From Hansfordia pulvinata (Eukaryota; Ascomycota; Sordariomycetes; Xylariales): a stretch of DNA of 64,000 bases. The position numbers were made by a program, and so were the translations under genes. The notes beneath the pieces are model-generated. The model had not been told where the DNA came from. It did not search any database and worked only from the letters and a program-made list of their open reading frames with translations. The stretch lies in the NCBI GenBank assembly GCA_006538405.1, contig BJKQ01000020.1, positions 310,001 through 374,000 of the forward strand, in the 5' to 3' direction. Below, one piece after another: positions 23,783 to 33,023 of this stretch (position 1 is the stretch's first letter; each line of letters starts with the position of its first letter).

Positions 23783-24551
23783 GGGGCGTCGGAAGTCATG
23801 GTGAGAGGGCTGCGCGGCGAGAGAGCTGGCATCATCAGGGGCAGCTGCACCTAACGACAGAGTCGAGGCGTCCAGCCAAGATGTGTACGACGAGTTCCAA
23901 AGTAAGGGGCATCAACTTTGTGGCTGGGGAGGAAGTGTAATGGAGCAGGTCTGCTTACTTCGATTCGTCACCTGTTATTATTTCAAATAACCAGGAGCCA
24001 TTCCCTGAATGCTCCCTTTTTCTCTTTGGACCACAGAAGGACCCGGGTTCTTGTCGAGATCTCTTCTTCGCTATATCCCATGCCGTTTCTTGGAGTCCAG
24101 TGCCAGACTTTTTGCTCGCGTCTGCTGTTCGAGATCTAGAGCAACGCTATCAGCACGTGACTGACGTAGATCGGGACACTGGCGGTCCCCTACTCGTACG
24201 TTCAAGACGCGGAGCCCGCCCAGGAAAGGAAACGGAAGGGGCGCACCTCCGATCGCCGCGCAAAATAGCCTCGCAGTCGGAGGGCTCCGGGGAGACAGGG
24301 AGCGAGAGAACAAGGGGGGCGGGGGGGCGCGTCGGCGTCAGGTAAGAGTGGCATCGTCTGCCCGTCTCGACGGTCCAAGACTAATTGCCCGCATGGATTC
24401 ATGCGCCAGGGGCAGTACAAAAGTCAGAAACACGCCGCGAGGTCTGGACTAGGTTGGGTTGAGTATGGTAAGCATGGCCTGTCCCTCCCTCTTACAAGAT
24501 ATTTTTGCCCCTTCAAAGCGCGACGAGTGCCGAGCCCACGACACGATCCCG
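23783..24551. other. Intergenic, no gene recognised
   Basis: Sequence between the hydrolase stop and the GACA repeat. No conserved frame seen. Confidence 0.5.
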
Positions 24552-24676
24552 GACAGATAGACAGACAGACAGAAAGACAGACAGACAGAAAGACAGACAG
24601 ACAGAAAGACAGACAGACAGAAGACAGACAGACAGAAAGACAGACAGACAGAAGACAGACAGACAGAAAGACAGAC
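24552..24676. repeat. Compound GACA microsatellite
   Basis: Six or seven tandem copies of GACAGACAGACAGAAA, two of them one A shorter (GAAGAC), starting with a GATA variant. It ends about 50 bp before the aldo-keto reductase ATG, so it lies in the promoter or 5' UTR. No spacers are present, so it is not a CRISPR array. Confidence 0.93.
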
Positions 24677-24726
24677 ACGATACCCTCACCTGCCTGACCG
24701 ACGGACCGACGCGCCGAGACGACACC

Positions 24727-25646
24727 ATGTCGCCGCCAGTGTCCAAGCTCAAGCTCAACGACGGCCATGAGATCCCCATGGTATGCCTGCCCGTGCCCGT
24801 GCCCGAGCCCGTGCCCGAGGCCGTGAAGCTTCATCCCTGCCTCTCCTCAGCTACCGAATCAGATCTCACTCTCAGCACACACATCTCCTGGTCGGCTTCG
24901 GCTTCGGGACGGGTCTGATGGAAGCCCAAGACGACGTGGTCAAGACGGGCGTCATGCTGGCCCTGGACAACGGCTTTTACGACCTTGACACGGCGAAGAG
25001 TCAGTCAACCCCTCAGTCCCCGTCCCCGACTCCACCTATCCACTCCCATTTCGACGCCCCCCCTTTTTCATCACCAAATCAACAAAGAAAAACAAAAAAA
25101 TCGTGTACGAGACCGAGGTTGGCATAGGCCAGGCCCTCCGCGCCGCCTCCCCGCCGATCTCCCCGCCGATCCCGCGCTCGCTGCTCTTCAAAGGTCGGCA
25201 CGCTGGGCCAGGACGTCGTCGCCGTCACGCAGAATCCGCGACCCGGCCCGCGCCGTCCGACCGCGCCCGCAACCTGTTCCGCTTCGCACTCGAGCCCGCC
25301 CAGGTCGACCGCATCTCGGAGCTCGGCAGGCTGAAGCACTTTCGGAGGACGGGGTTGGGTGAGTATTTTCTTCGTCTTCTTGTTCTTCTTCTTCTACCCC
25401 CCCCTTCCTCCTCCTCTGCTTTACTTGAGATGTTCCCCCTTTCCGTATCCTGATGTGATTCTGCCTTTCGCCATTCACCGGTCACACCCGTTCTGTCTCC
25501 CCTTCTCGCTTAGAAGCTAGAAAAGTATCTGTCCATTCCCCAAGCACCACGTCAATCAACCACACAAGGTACTGACCCGTCTCGGCACAGCTTACATGTC
25601 GAAGCGCTACGGCCACTACAAGCCAGGCCGGTGGGAGGAGCTATAA
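24727..25646 (+). pseudogene. Aldo-keto reductase with internal deletion
   Basis: The N-terminal and C-terminal ends of an aldo-keto reductase are both present, but the middle of the TIM barrel is missing. Exon 1 (24727-24780) encodes KLKLNDGHEIPM. The exon from 24876 encodes LVGFGFGTGLME and NGFYDLDTAK (conserved Asp). A third piece carries YETEVGIGQALRA and a SKVGTLGQD-like strand (conserved Lys). The next recognisable segment is already the C-terminal RNLFRFALEPAQVDRISELG, then a GTGAGT intron 25359-25590 and AYMSKRYGHYKPGRWEEL ending at TAA 25644-25646. About 120-160 residues that normally carry the catalytic His and most NADPH contacts are absent, and the parts near 25190-25260 are in different frames. 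A single homopolymer error cannot explain this. Enzymatic activity is not expected. Confidence 0.7.
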
Positions 25647-26464
25647 GCACGGACACGGCGAGTACGGCACGGCGAGCGCCGCCAGGGTACCGGCTGCACC
25701 CTAGCGGGGTGAAAGAGGCTGGGTATTTCTTTTACTCCTCTTCTGTTTCGTTTTGATCCTCGGAGAAGGCACTCAGTAGCAATCATGATGGCACCCAATA
25801 TCGTCTGATACAAGAGCTTCAACTAAGAGTGGCGTGAGACTGGTTTGATTGATCTCCTGATCCCCTGCAACTGGTGGTGTCAAGTGACTCGACCGGTCCT
25901 TTCTGCCCCGCCTTGCTCTTATAGCGTCCGCTGGTCCATGATCATTATAACCTCCGGCACCACGCCCTCAGTTAGTCAGACCTAAGTGTGACGTGTCAAT
26001 GGACAGGGCCGGAGGGGTTGAGGGCTGTCCATTCACCTGGGTGCTGCAACTGATGGTATGAACACAACCCTGTAAGCTGAGGGGCCAAGGCGACAGAGAG
26101 CCCAGAGTTTCATATCCCAATAATCTATCGACTCCAGGCCCTAAGCTCTTCTCACTAACCAAAACAGTCTTTCATTCACGAGTGTCAACTCGTCCGTGTC
26201 GACGGGGCCCTCCTTGTATCTCAACACACCCACTCAGTAAGAGCAACACATATACCGCCTTAACAGCTTGAAGCCGGATCCCGTATCAACCCGAATACCT
26301 GCCAGCTTGACAGTCAGAGGCATGTGTACATGAAGCCCTCTCGACTCCACGACGGAATCGAGGCGTCCAACCTCGCAACAAAACACCAGGCCGGATCAAC
26401 TTCACGAGAAGCTCTAAAAGGGGGTTCAGGTCACGTCACAGAGCACAGCAGCAAGACACCAAGT
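25647..26464. other. Intergenic, no gene recognised
   Basis: 3' flanks of the aldo-keto reductase remnant and the thaumatin-like gene. No conserved frame. Confidence 0.5.
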
Positions 26465-27951
26465 CTACCAGCTCCACGACAACACAAACCCCAATCCCAA
26501 CACCACCATCACCCCGGAAACCCAATCAAACTCCCTCCCACGCATTCGTCCAGCCGTCCCACTGAGTCTGCCCTCTCCATGCCCCGAGACCACCTCATTG
26601 ATCTTGACCTTCACTTCCTCCTCTCCCCCCTTCTCCTCCCCATTTTCTCCCTTCTTCCCCCCGGTCTCCTTCCCCTCCCATTTCCCCCCATTCCTCCCCT
26701 TCCCAGAAACGACCAACCCCCCCGAGGACGCAATCTCGTGCAGCTCCCGCCCAAACGCCCTCAGGATCTCGGTGCTGCGCCCCGCGGCCGGGCAGAAGAC
26801 GACCTCCCAGCCGCCGCCGCTGGGATGATGAAGGTCGAGTCGCGGTCGTCGAACGCGTAGCTGTACGCGTCCGGGCAGACGCGCTTCGCGGCCCGCGAGT
26901 ACGCGCTCGGCCCGCACACCGCCGGGTCGTCAAAGTCCCCCGTGCAGCAGTCCATTGGCTGGTTGCCCGCCGCGCACGCGCTCTTGCACGGGTCGAACAC
27001 GGGCCGCCTCACCCCCTGGCCCCCGTCCTCTCCGTCCCCGTCCCCGTCTGGGTACGCGTACACGCCGTCCCCCGGCCCCAGGGGCACAAACGCCTGCAGG
27101 TCCCAAGGGCACCAGCTGCCCACGCCCGCGTTGGTCTGCGCCGCGTCCAGCGGCAGCGGGAAGCTGGCGTTGGCGGCGTAGAATATGCCGTCGACCCCGC
27201 CGCCAGAGGCTGCCAGGTAGCCCGCGGTCGCGATGCAGGCCGGGCTCACCAGGTTCGGGGGGATCCAGCTGGTGTTGGGCGCCGGCTGGTAGACCAGGCC
27301 GATGGGCAAGTTGTACCCGTCCACGAGCGAGATGTCGTAGAAGGTCTGGCGGCCCGTCACGCCGCCCGCCAGGTTGAACTCGGCCAGGGTCACGGGCACC
27401 TGTCCCTGCGGCCGGGTGTTAGCCGTAGCCGTTTCGCGCGCGTGTCTATCTGCGAGGGGGGGGGAGGGGAGTGGAAATTTGGAAGAGAAAGACAGAGACA
27501 CTGAGAGAAGAGAGCCTTACGCCGTATTCACACTCGAGCTTGCCGAAGCAGTCGCCCGTCGCGCACGTCGCCGTCTCCCCGTCCGCGGTGCAGTTGGTCC
27601 GGCCCCAGACGCGGCCCTGCCACGTTCCGCCACCGTCATGTGCCTGGACGCCCCGGCCGGCAGCTCGAAGCCGCTGGACTCGGGGCCGTGGCCGTGCTGG
27701 GTCCCGATGCCCGGCCAGATGGTGTCGGGGCAGCGGTTGGTCACGATGAGCGGGACCCTCCCGACGTCCGGGCGCGAGGGGGGCTGGACGCCGCTGAGCC
27801 GCACGTTGGGGGAGAGGTAGTCGAACTGGTAGAGGTCATGGTTGCTGGGGAAGACGATGGCGCCGACCAGCCGCAGTCGAGACGCCAGGAGGCACGCTGT
27901 GGCCAGGCGCGGATGATTCCGCGTCTTCCTGCTCCTCAGGGACTTGCGCAT
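26465..27951 (-). CDS. Thaumatin-like protein with C-terminal hydrophobic (GPI-type) tail
   Basis: Two exons, 27951-27521 and 27405-26465. Intron 27520-27406 has a GTAAGG donor and CCGCAG acceptor. The product is 457 residues after two restored bases. An N-terminal hydrophobic segment (LATACLLASRLRLVGAIV) precedes the thaumatin domain: VTNRCPDTIWPGI, GTWQGRVWGRTNC, GDCFGKLECEYG, VTLAEFNLAG, FYDISLVDGYNLPI, CPWDLQAFVPLG, DCCTGDFDDPAVCGPS and CPDAYSYAFDDRDSTF. The REDDD-type acidic residues and many paired Cys are visible. A Gly/Glu/Lys-rich linker and a final hydrophobic stretch, WVSGVMVVLGLGFVLSWSW, suggest GPI attachment or a membrane end. Breaks: plus-strand CC at 27630-27631 and GGG at 26822-26824; one extra base in each restores GGTWQGRVWG and FIIPSGGGWEVVFC. 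Fungal thaumatin-like proteins are thought to act on beta-glucans; that role is inferred. Confidence 0.87.
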
Positions 27952-28819
27952 CGTGTGGCTCTCGGGTATGTGAGGTAGACGTTCTCCGAACTCGAGCTTT
28001 TAGAGGTTGGAATCAGGCCCTGGGCATCGCTCAGTTTGTTGTCTGCTGTTGCGCCCGGCTTCGTCTGTTATTGTGTTCGGCCGATGGAGACGTCCTTGTG
28101 GCCAGCCAGATGATGGCTATGGCTGTGAAAGATTGGCTGTATGTGATACTGGTTCTAATGATACACGAATAGTGGGCTCGAGGAAAACGCCAGGCCGGAA
28201 GAGTGAGATGTTGTGATTTGACTTGCGGCAAGACGTCCGGCCCGGCCTTGGCTGATACGGAGGGGATGAGGAAAGAGGTCGGAATCGCGCAGTTGCCACG
28301 AGCAGTGTGAAGCGAGCGAATAATTAGGAGAGATTCTGGCTTGACAAGGAGGGCGTCGTGATGGAAGAGGAGGCGTGAAAAGGAGCGGATTTCCACAAGG
28401 CTATAGCGGTGAGTCGCGAAGGCGATGATGGCCGGCCCGACATATACCTAAGGCAGCGAGCACCCGGCCGCGTTGATCAATACAGCCCGGGTTGATTGCA
28501 CATGACTCTGGGCCACGGCTTCCACACCGGGATGCAGCAGTCGGAGCCCTTTTCTGCCACTGTCGCTGCCCTGCAATAGGTACACGTGCCTACAGAGCAC
28601 ATACATCTTAGGTACGCAGCTCTCTCGCGCACTCGCTGTTGAGCAGTGACGCCGTCGCACCGCACTGCTCCTACCTGCCCTGCTTGTTTCCCCTCCCTGA
28701 TCTTCTCCTCGCGATGGTCAACACGCCCGAAGCTGTACCTAATCAAGTCCGCCGGCACCCACGGCACCTGTGCAAGGCACTGTACCTCCTAACATTAGGT
28801 ACTCTTCCCCCACCAGCCC
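27952..28819. other. Intergenic, no gene recognised
   Basis: Upstream region of the thaumatin-like gene and 3' flank of the low-complexity protein gene. TAGGTAC-type motifs occur near 28580, 28613 and 28797. Confidence 0.5.
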
Positions 28820-29224
28820 TCAAGCCCCGACGTGAATCCCCGAGTGGCGCGCCATGTTCATGGCTATCGCGCGCCTGATCATCTCGGCCTGGGCCACGGC
28901 GTCCTCGTTGGCAGACGGGCCTCGATTCGGGTCTCTTCCCCCGTCGCCATCTCTGTCGTCGTCGTCGTCGCCGTTACCCTCGCCGTCTCGACCGCCGCCG
29001 GAGCCGCCGAGCTTCCTCCGGGCCCCGTCTCCGCTGCTGCTGCCCGGGCCGGCGCGGCGGGGGTTTGCGGGCGGGGGCTCGGCGGCGAAGGTGCGGTTCT
29101 GGGACCGCTTGACGTGGCCGGCGTGGCGGCGGTGGTGCTCGTCGGGCAGAGGCTCGTCGTTCTGGTTCTGGTGGGCCGCGGGCGCGGTGTGGCAGGGCTC
29201 TCTGGACTGGACTTCGGATTGCAT
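28820..29224 (-). CDS. Hypothetical low-complexity protein
   Basis: A 134-codon frame from the ATG at 29224. The frame is open further upstream, but a TATA run at 29361-29366 favours the internal ATG. The product is hydrophilic and disordered: His/Arg/Gln-rich at the start, Gly/Ser/Arg in the middle, then an Asp run and RDGDGGRDPNRGP. The last 30 residues look more ordered (EDAVAQAEMIRRAIAMNMAR, a possible amphipathic helix). No signal peptide, membrane segment or known domain. GC-rich low-complexity frames can be open by chance, so this is a modest call supported by the promoter element and the helix-like end. Confidence 0.42.
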   Translation of the reverse strand: MQSEVQSREPCHTAPAAHQNQNDEPLPDEHHRRHAGHVKRSQNRTFAAEPPPANPRRAGPGSSSGDGARRKLGGSGGGRDGEGNGDDDDDRDGDGGRDPNRGPSANEDAVAQAEMIRRAIAMNMARHSGIHVGA

Positions 29225-29360
29225 TGTAGGGGGGTGGGGGGGCTGCGGGTGCGGGTGTTTGTCCGGTGTTGTGGCAGAGAGGAGTTTGTCGGGAGAGAGA
29301 CCCAGCAGGATCGAGGCGTTTCTCGCAAACGATGAATGAGACTTGGGAGACACCCGCGGC

Positions 29361-29366
29361 TATATA
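29361..29366 (-). promoter_or_regulatory. TATA box of the low-complexity protein gene
   Basis: TATATA about 140 nt upstream of the ATG at 29224. Positional assignment. Confidence 0.35.
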
Positions 29367-30404
29367 CACCATGTATCCATCTGTCACTGCAGACTACAGG
29401 GGAGAAGCCTCGGAGGCCCTATCCGGACACAGACACAAACATAGTCTTCACCAGGCGCGACACCGACAATCCCACCGTCGATCCCGACCATGATGAGCCA
29501 GCCCCCTGACTGACCCGTCGCTGATGCGACCTGGAACCAACAGCAAGACAGGGGCCTCTCTCCTCCTACGAGTACTCGTGCGAGTAGAATGCCGCCGACC
29601 GACTACGACTGTGGCTGACGAGGATCGGCCCCGGCCTCTCCCTGGGAAGCAAGCCACCGGCGGCCGGCGCCTGCACGCAGATGGACCAGCAAGCACGGGA
29701 CTCGAGACAGGCCAGACAGAGCTCGAGGTCTCACAATCCACATTGTATTGTCTGCATACTCGTACATGTTTGCGTTTGCCCCGCCGCAGCTCGACTGCTC
29801 GAGTGGGAATTCCGTAGACACAGCCCCCTTGTCTCTCCATTGCTGCAGCCTCCCTACCCTACCCGGTCGACCTCACACCACCGGCGACAGAAAAAAGCAA
29901 CGACACCGACGATGATGTGACGGCATATTGGCAATGCGACGCGGGGCTGGGTTTGGGCTGGGCCGAACGAGTACAGTGCCTCGCCGCAGCGTAGCCTCGT
30001 GATTGGAGGCCGCCGCCGCCGCTCCCGTCGCCGCCGGGAGGGGCGGAGCCATGCAGCGGGCCAGCCAGACAGACAGCCTGCTGCTTCGTGATGTTTCACT
30101 GAGATCATGGCATTACCCCTGTGGTGTTGCAAGGCTCTGTTTTTGCGGTCTGCACTGACTCACGGGAGGCCTTCCTGGTTTGTAGCCGCGGTATCGTGCG
30201 CGTGTCGACCGTGTCGACGGCGGCGCTGGTCGACGTGGCCTCGGATACAAGACGCCCGCCGCTGGCCCCCTTTTCCACGCTGATAGCCCCGCATCCCGAC
30301 GACGACCACGACGACCACGACACGCACTCCTCGGTGCTTAGTTCTCACTCCTCGATAACCTTCTCTACCCAGCCTACCCGCAACCCACACACACACATTA
30401 CGCC
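29367..30404. other. Divergent intergenic region
   Basis: Upstream region of the DUF6594 gene. No gene recognised. A C/A-rich leader lies just before the ATG at 30405. TACGAGTACTCGT occurs near 29568. Confidence 0.5.
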
Positions 30405-31992
30405 ATGGTCGTCGCCGACGCCTTGTCCCCAGCTTCCCCCACCTCGCCCTGCTCGCCGACCCTCTCCCCATCCACCACCGCCACCACCTCGGCAGCAGCC
30501 AGCCCCTCTTCACCCCCCCACGGCGGCGGCGGCGGCGGTCGCCACCACCACCCCACGCGCGAGGAGGTCGAGAGACAGCCCTGGCGCTGGGTGGGCTACC
30601 GGGGCTACGCCGCCTTCGTCGCCTCCGACGATGACTTTTTCGTCCTCCGCCGCTTCGGCGCCCTCAACGCCCGCGTCGCCCTGCTGCTGCAGGACCGCGT
30701 CGCCGACCTCGAGGAGCGCCTCGCCCGCCTCGACGACGACCTGTGCCGCGGCGGCCCCGCTGGTGCTGGCCCGCCCCTGCACAACGGCACCTTTCGCGAC
30801 GACGTCGAGGACCGCAGGGAGCTCCTGGAGCTCGCCGCCGCCGCCCTCGAGCGGTACAGTCCGTCTTCCTGCCCCCTATCTCCCCAATTTCCCCCCTTTC
30901 CCACCAAAAAACAATAATTTTCCCGCACCCAGTTCAAACCCCTAACAAGATCGCTAACACGCAAGCCTCACACACGAAAAAAAAAACAAAAAAAAACAGA
31001 CACCTTCCTCCTCCAGCAGACCAAGCTGCGCCGCTACTCCCCCGCCCCCGCCCGCGACGTCGAGTCCCTGCGCGCCTGGCACCACAACCACGGCGGCGCC
31101 GCCATCTCCCCCGCCGAGCAGCGCTACCTCGGCTACTATTCCCCCTCTTCCTCCGGAGGAGGAGGCGACGACAGCGGCGGCGGCGGCGACCTAGTCAGCG
31201 TCGCGCCCCGCGACAAGACCCCGCTGCGCCGCCTGATGGACCGCTCTCCCTGGCTCCGGACGTTGGGCCTCTGGCGGCGGCGGTCGCGGCGGGGGCGGGC
31301 GGCACCGACGACGACGACGACGGGGCCGCTGCAGAGCGACCACCCCAGGGCGGCAGCAGACCCGGCAGATCCGGAGAAGGGGGGCGCCGGCCCCGACTAC
31401 GACGACTACGCGTCCTCCCCCGCGCACGGCACCAGCAGGCCCTACGACGACCCGGACGGGTGCGCGACGTACTACTCGGACCGCGCGATGGACGCCTGCG
31501 CCTCGGCCGCCATCACGGCCGTCGGCACCGCCATGCTCATCGCGCCCCTGTGGGTCCTCCAGGCCGCCGTCGCCCCGGGCCGCGCCGACCTCAAGCTCGC
31601 CGTCATCACCGCCTTCGTCTTCGTCTTCCTGCTCGTCCTGTCCCTCGCCATGACCGCCAAGCCCTTTGAGGCCCTCGGCGCCACTGCTGCGTGAGTTTTT
31701 TTTTTTTTCATTATTCTTCTCCTTGCCCCACCACCACCACCACCCTCCTCTGTCCTTTTTTCCCTTTAGCCCCTTTCCACTGCTCACGGGAAGAGGTGAG
31801 AAAAGGAGAGGTGCGGCACCGCCGGCATCTGAGAACCAGTGCTCTACCTCTCTGCCGCAATACAAGGGAAGACGGGGAAGGAAAGGAAAGTGTGAAAAAA
31901 AAAAAGTCCGACACTGACATCCCGCATCTAGATACGCCGCCGTCCTCATGGTTTTCATGCAAGTTGACAGCTCGGGCTCGGCGACGGGATGA
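30405..31992 (+). CDS. DUF6594 family membrane protein
   Basis: Three exons: 30405-30858, 31000-31690 and 31932-31992, phases consistent, 401 residues. Intron 1 (30859-30999) starts GTCCGT; intron 2 (31691-31931) starts GTGAGT and ends CTAG. After a Ser/Pro/Thr- and Gly-rich N-terminus comes the conserved block YRGYAAFVASDDDFFVLRRF plus ALNARVALLLQDRVADLEERL, diagnostic of this fungal family, then LLQQTKLRRYSPAPARDVES. The C-terminus has hydrophobic segments in the usual place: TAVGTAMLIAPLWVLQAAV, LAVITAFVFVFLLVLSLAM and a short YAAVLMVFMQV in exon 3. The family is widespread in ascomycetes with no established function. A Gly/Asp-rich low-complexity insert lies between the two halves. The frame is intact. 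Confidence 0.86.
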
Positions 31993-33023
31993 GTCAACCA
32001 ACCACCCACACACTGCGGGTTGCGAAAGGCACACAGACAAGACTCTGATGTCCGGCTTCATCCGCAAGCCCGCCCTACTCAGAATGGCACCGCTATCCCG
32101 CGAACCGTCCATTTCCTCACATCCGCGCAGCGGTCGGGGTTCGACAAACTGCCCCCGGGTCAAACCGAAAACAAGTTCTGACCGCATCGCTCCGGATTTA
32201 ACCACCCCCCCCCCCCCCCCCCCCCCCCCAACCTCGTCGTTGGAAGACTTCTGCAGCAGTGTCCGGTCCTCATCTACAAAATGATAAAGCCGGATACTTC
32301 GCCGCCTCACCCGGTGCACGGCCGCGCCCACGCCGGTGCTGTTCGAGAGGATTAGTGGAGGGATAGAGGAGGTTCAAACGTCCACGAGGCAGAAAACCGG
32401 TGCCCCACGCACCTCAGGTGGCAGCACCGCTTCGCCCGGCCCCCATGGCGAATAACGGGCTCCGCCTTGGAAGTCGAGCCCGTCTCGAACTCGAGTCCTC
32501 GATCTGCAGACAAAAGATCTGGAAGTTGAAGGACGGGCGGGCCTTGGCCGGTAGAACGGCATCGATATCCGAGCCACAAGTTCGCGATTGGCCGGTGGAT
32601 ACGCAGTCGCTCTCCCCGGGTCCAGCTGGATACTTGGACTGGGTAGCATCAATGTAAAGCACCCAGAAGTACCGTACATGTGGTGTAAGCCTGTGACGCA
32701 TTCAAGCCACGCCACTCCCCAAGGAACGCCCCTGTTGCCGTGCTTAGTAGAAGCACGCGGGTATGCTCTTCGGGGCAAGCCTCCACTCGCCCATATCTGC
32801 CGCCGCGGCCACCACAATCTCCCACACGTATCAAGGTCACGCATCCCGCGAACCATGTCCAGGTATCATTTGACAATGTATCGAAAAAAAAATATAGTGA
32901 TAAAAAACCCTCGTTAGAACGGAACCCATGGACGTATCGTCTCGTCAGATAAGCAAAGTCGGACCCCCTTCGCTCGAACTGCTGTCGCTTCAGGCTTTTC
33001 TCTATAAGTGGTATCGTCTCCCT
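31993..33023. other. Intergenic between convergent genes
   Basis: No gene recognised. It contains the C25 tract at 32205-32229 and an A-rich run near 32884. Confidence 0.5.
32205..32229. repeat. Homopolymer tract of 25 C
   Basis: An uninterrupted run of 25 C between CCA and AACC. Its length is likely unreliable in any assembly. Confidence 0.9.

Noticed and set aside
24552..24676. Repeat array resembling a CRISPR locus
   Set aside because: Units are contiguous 16-mers with no unique spacers, and the genome is eukaryotic. It is a microsatellite.
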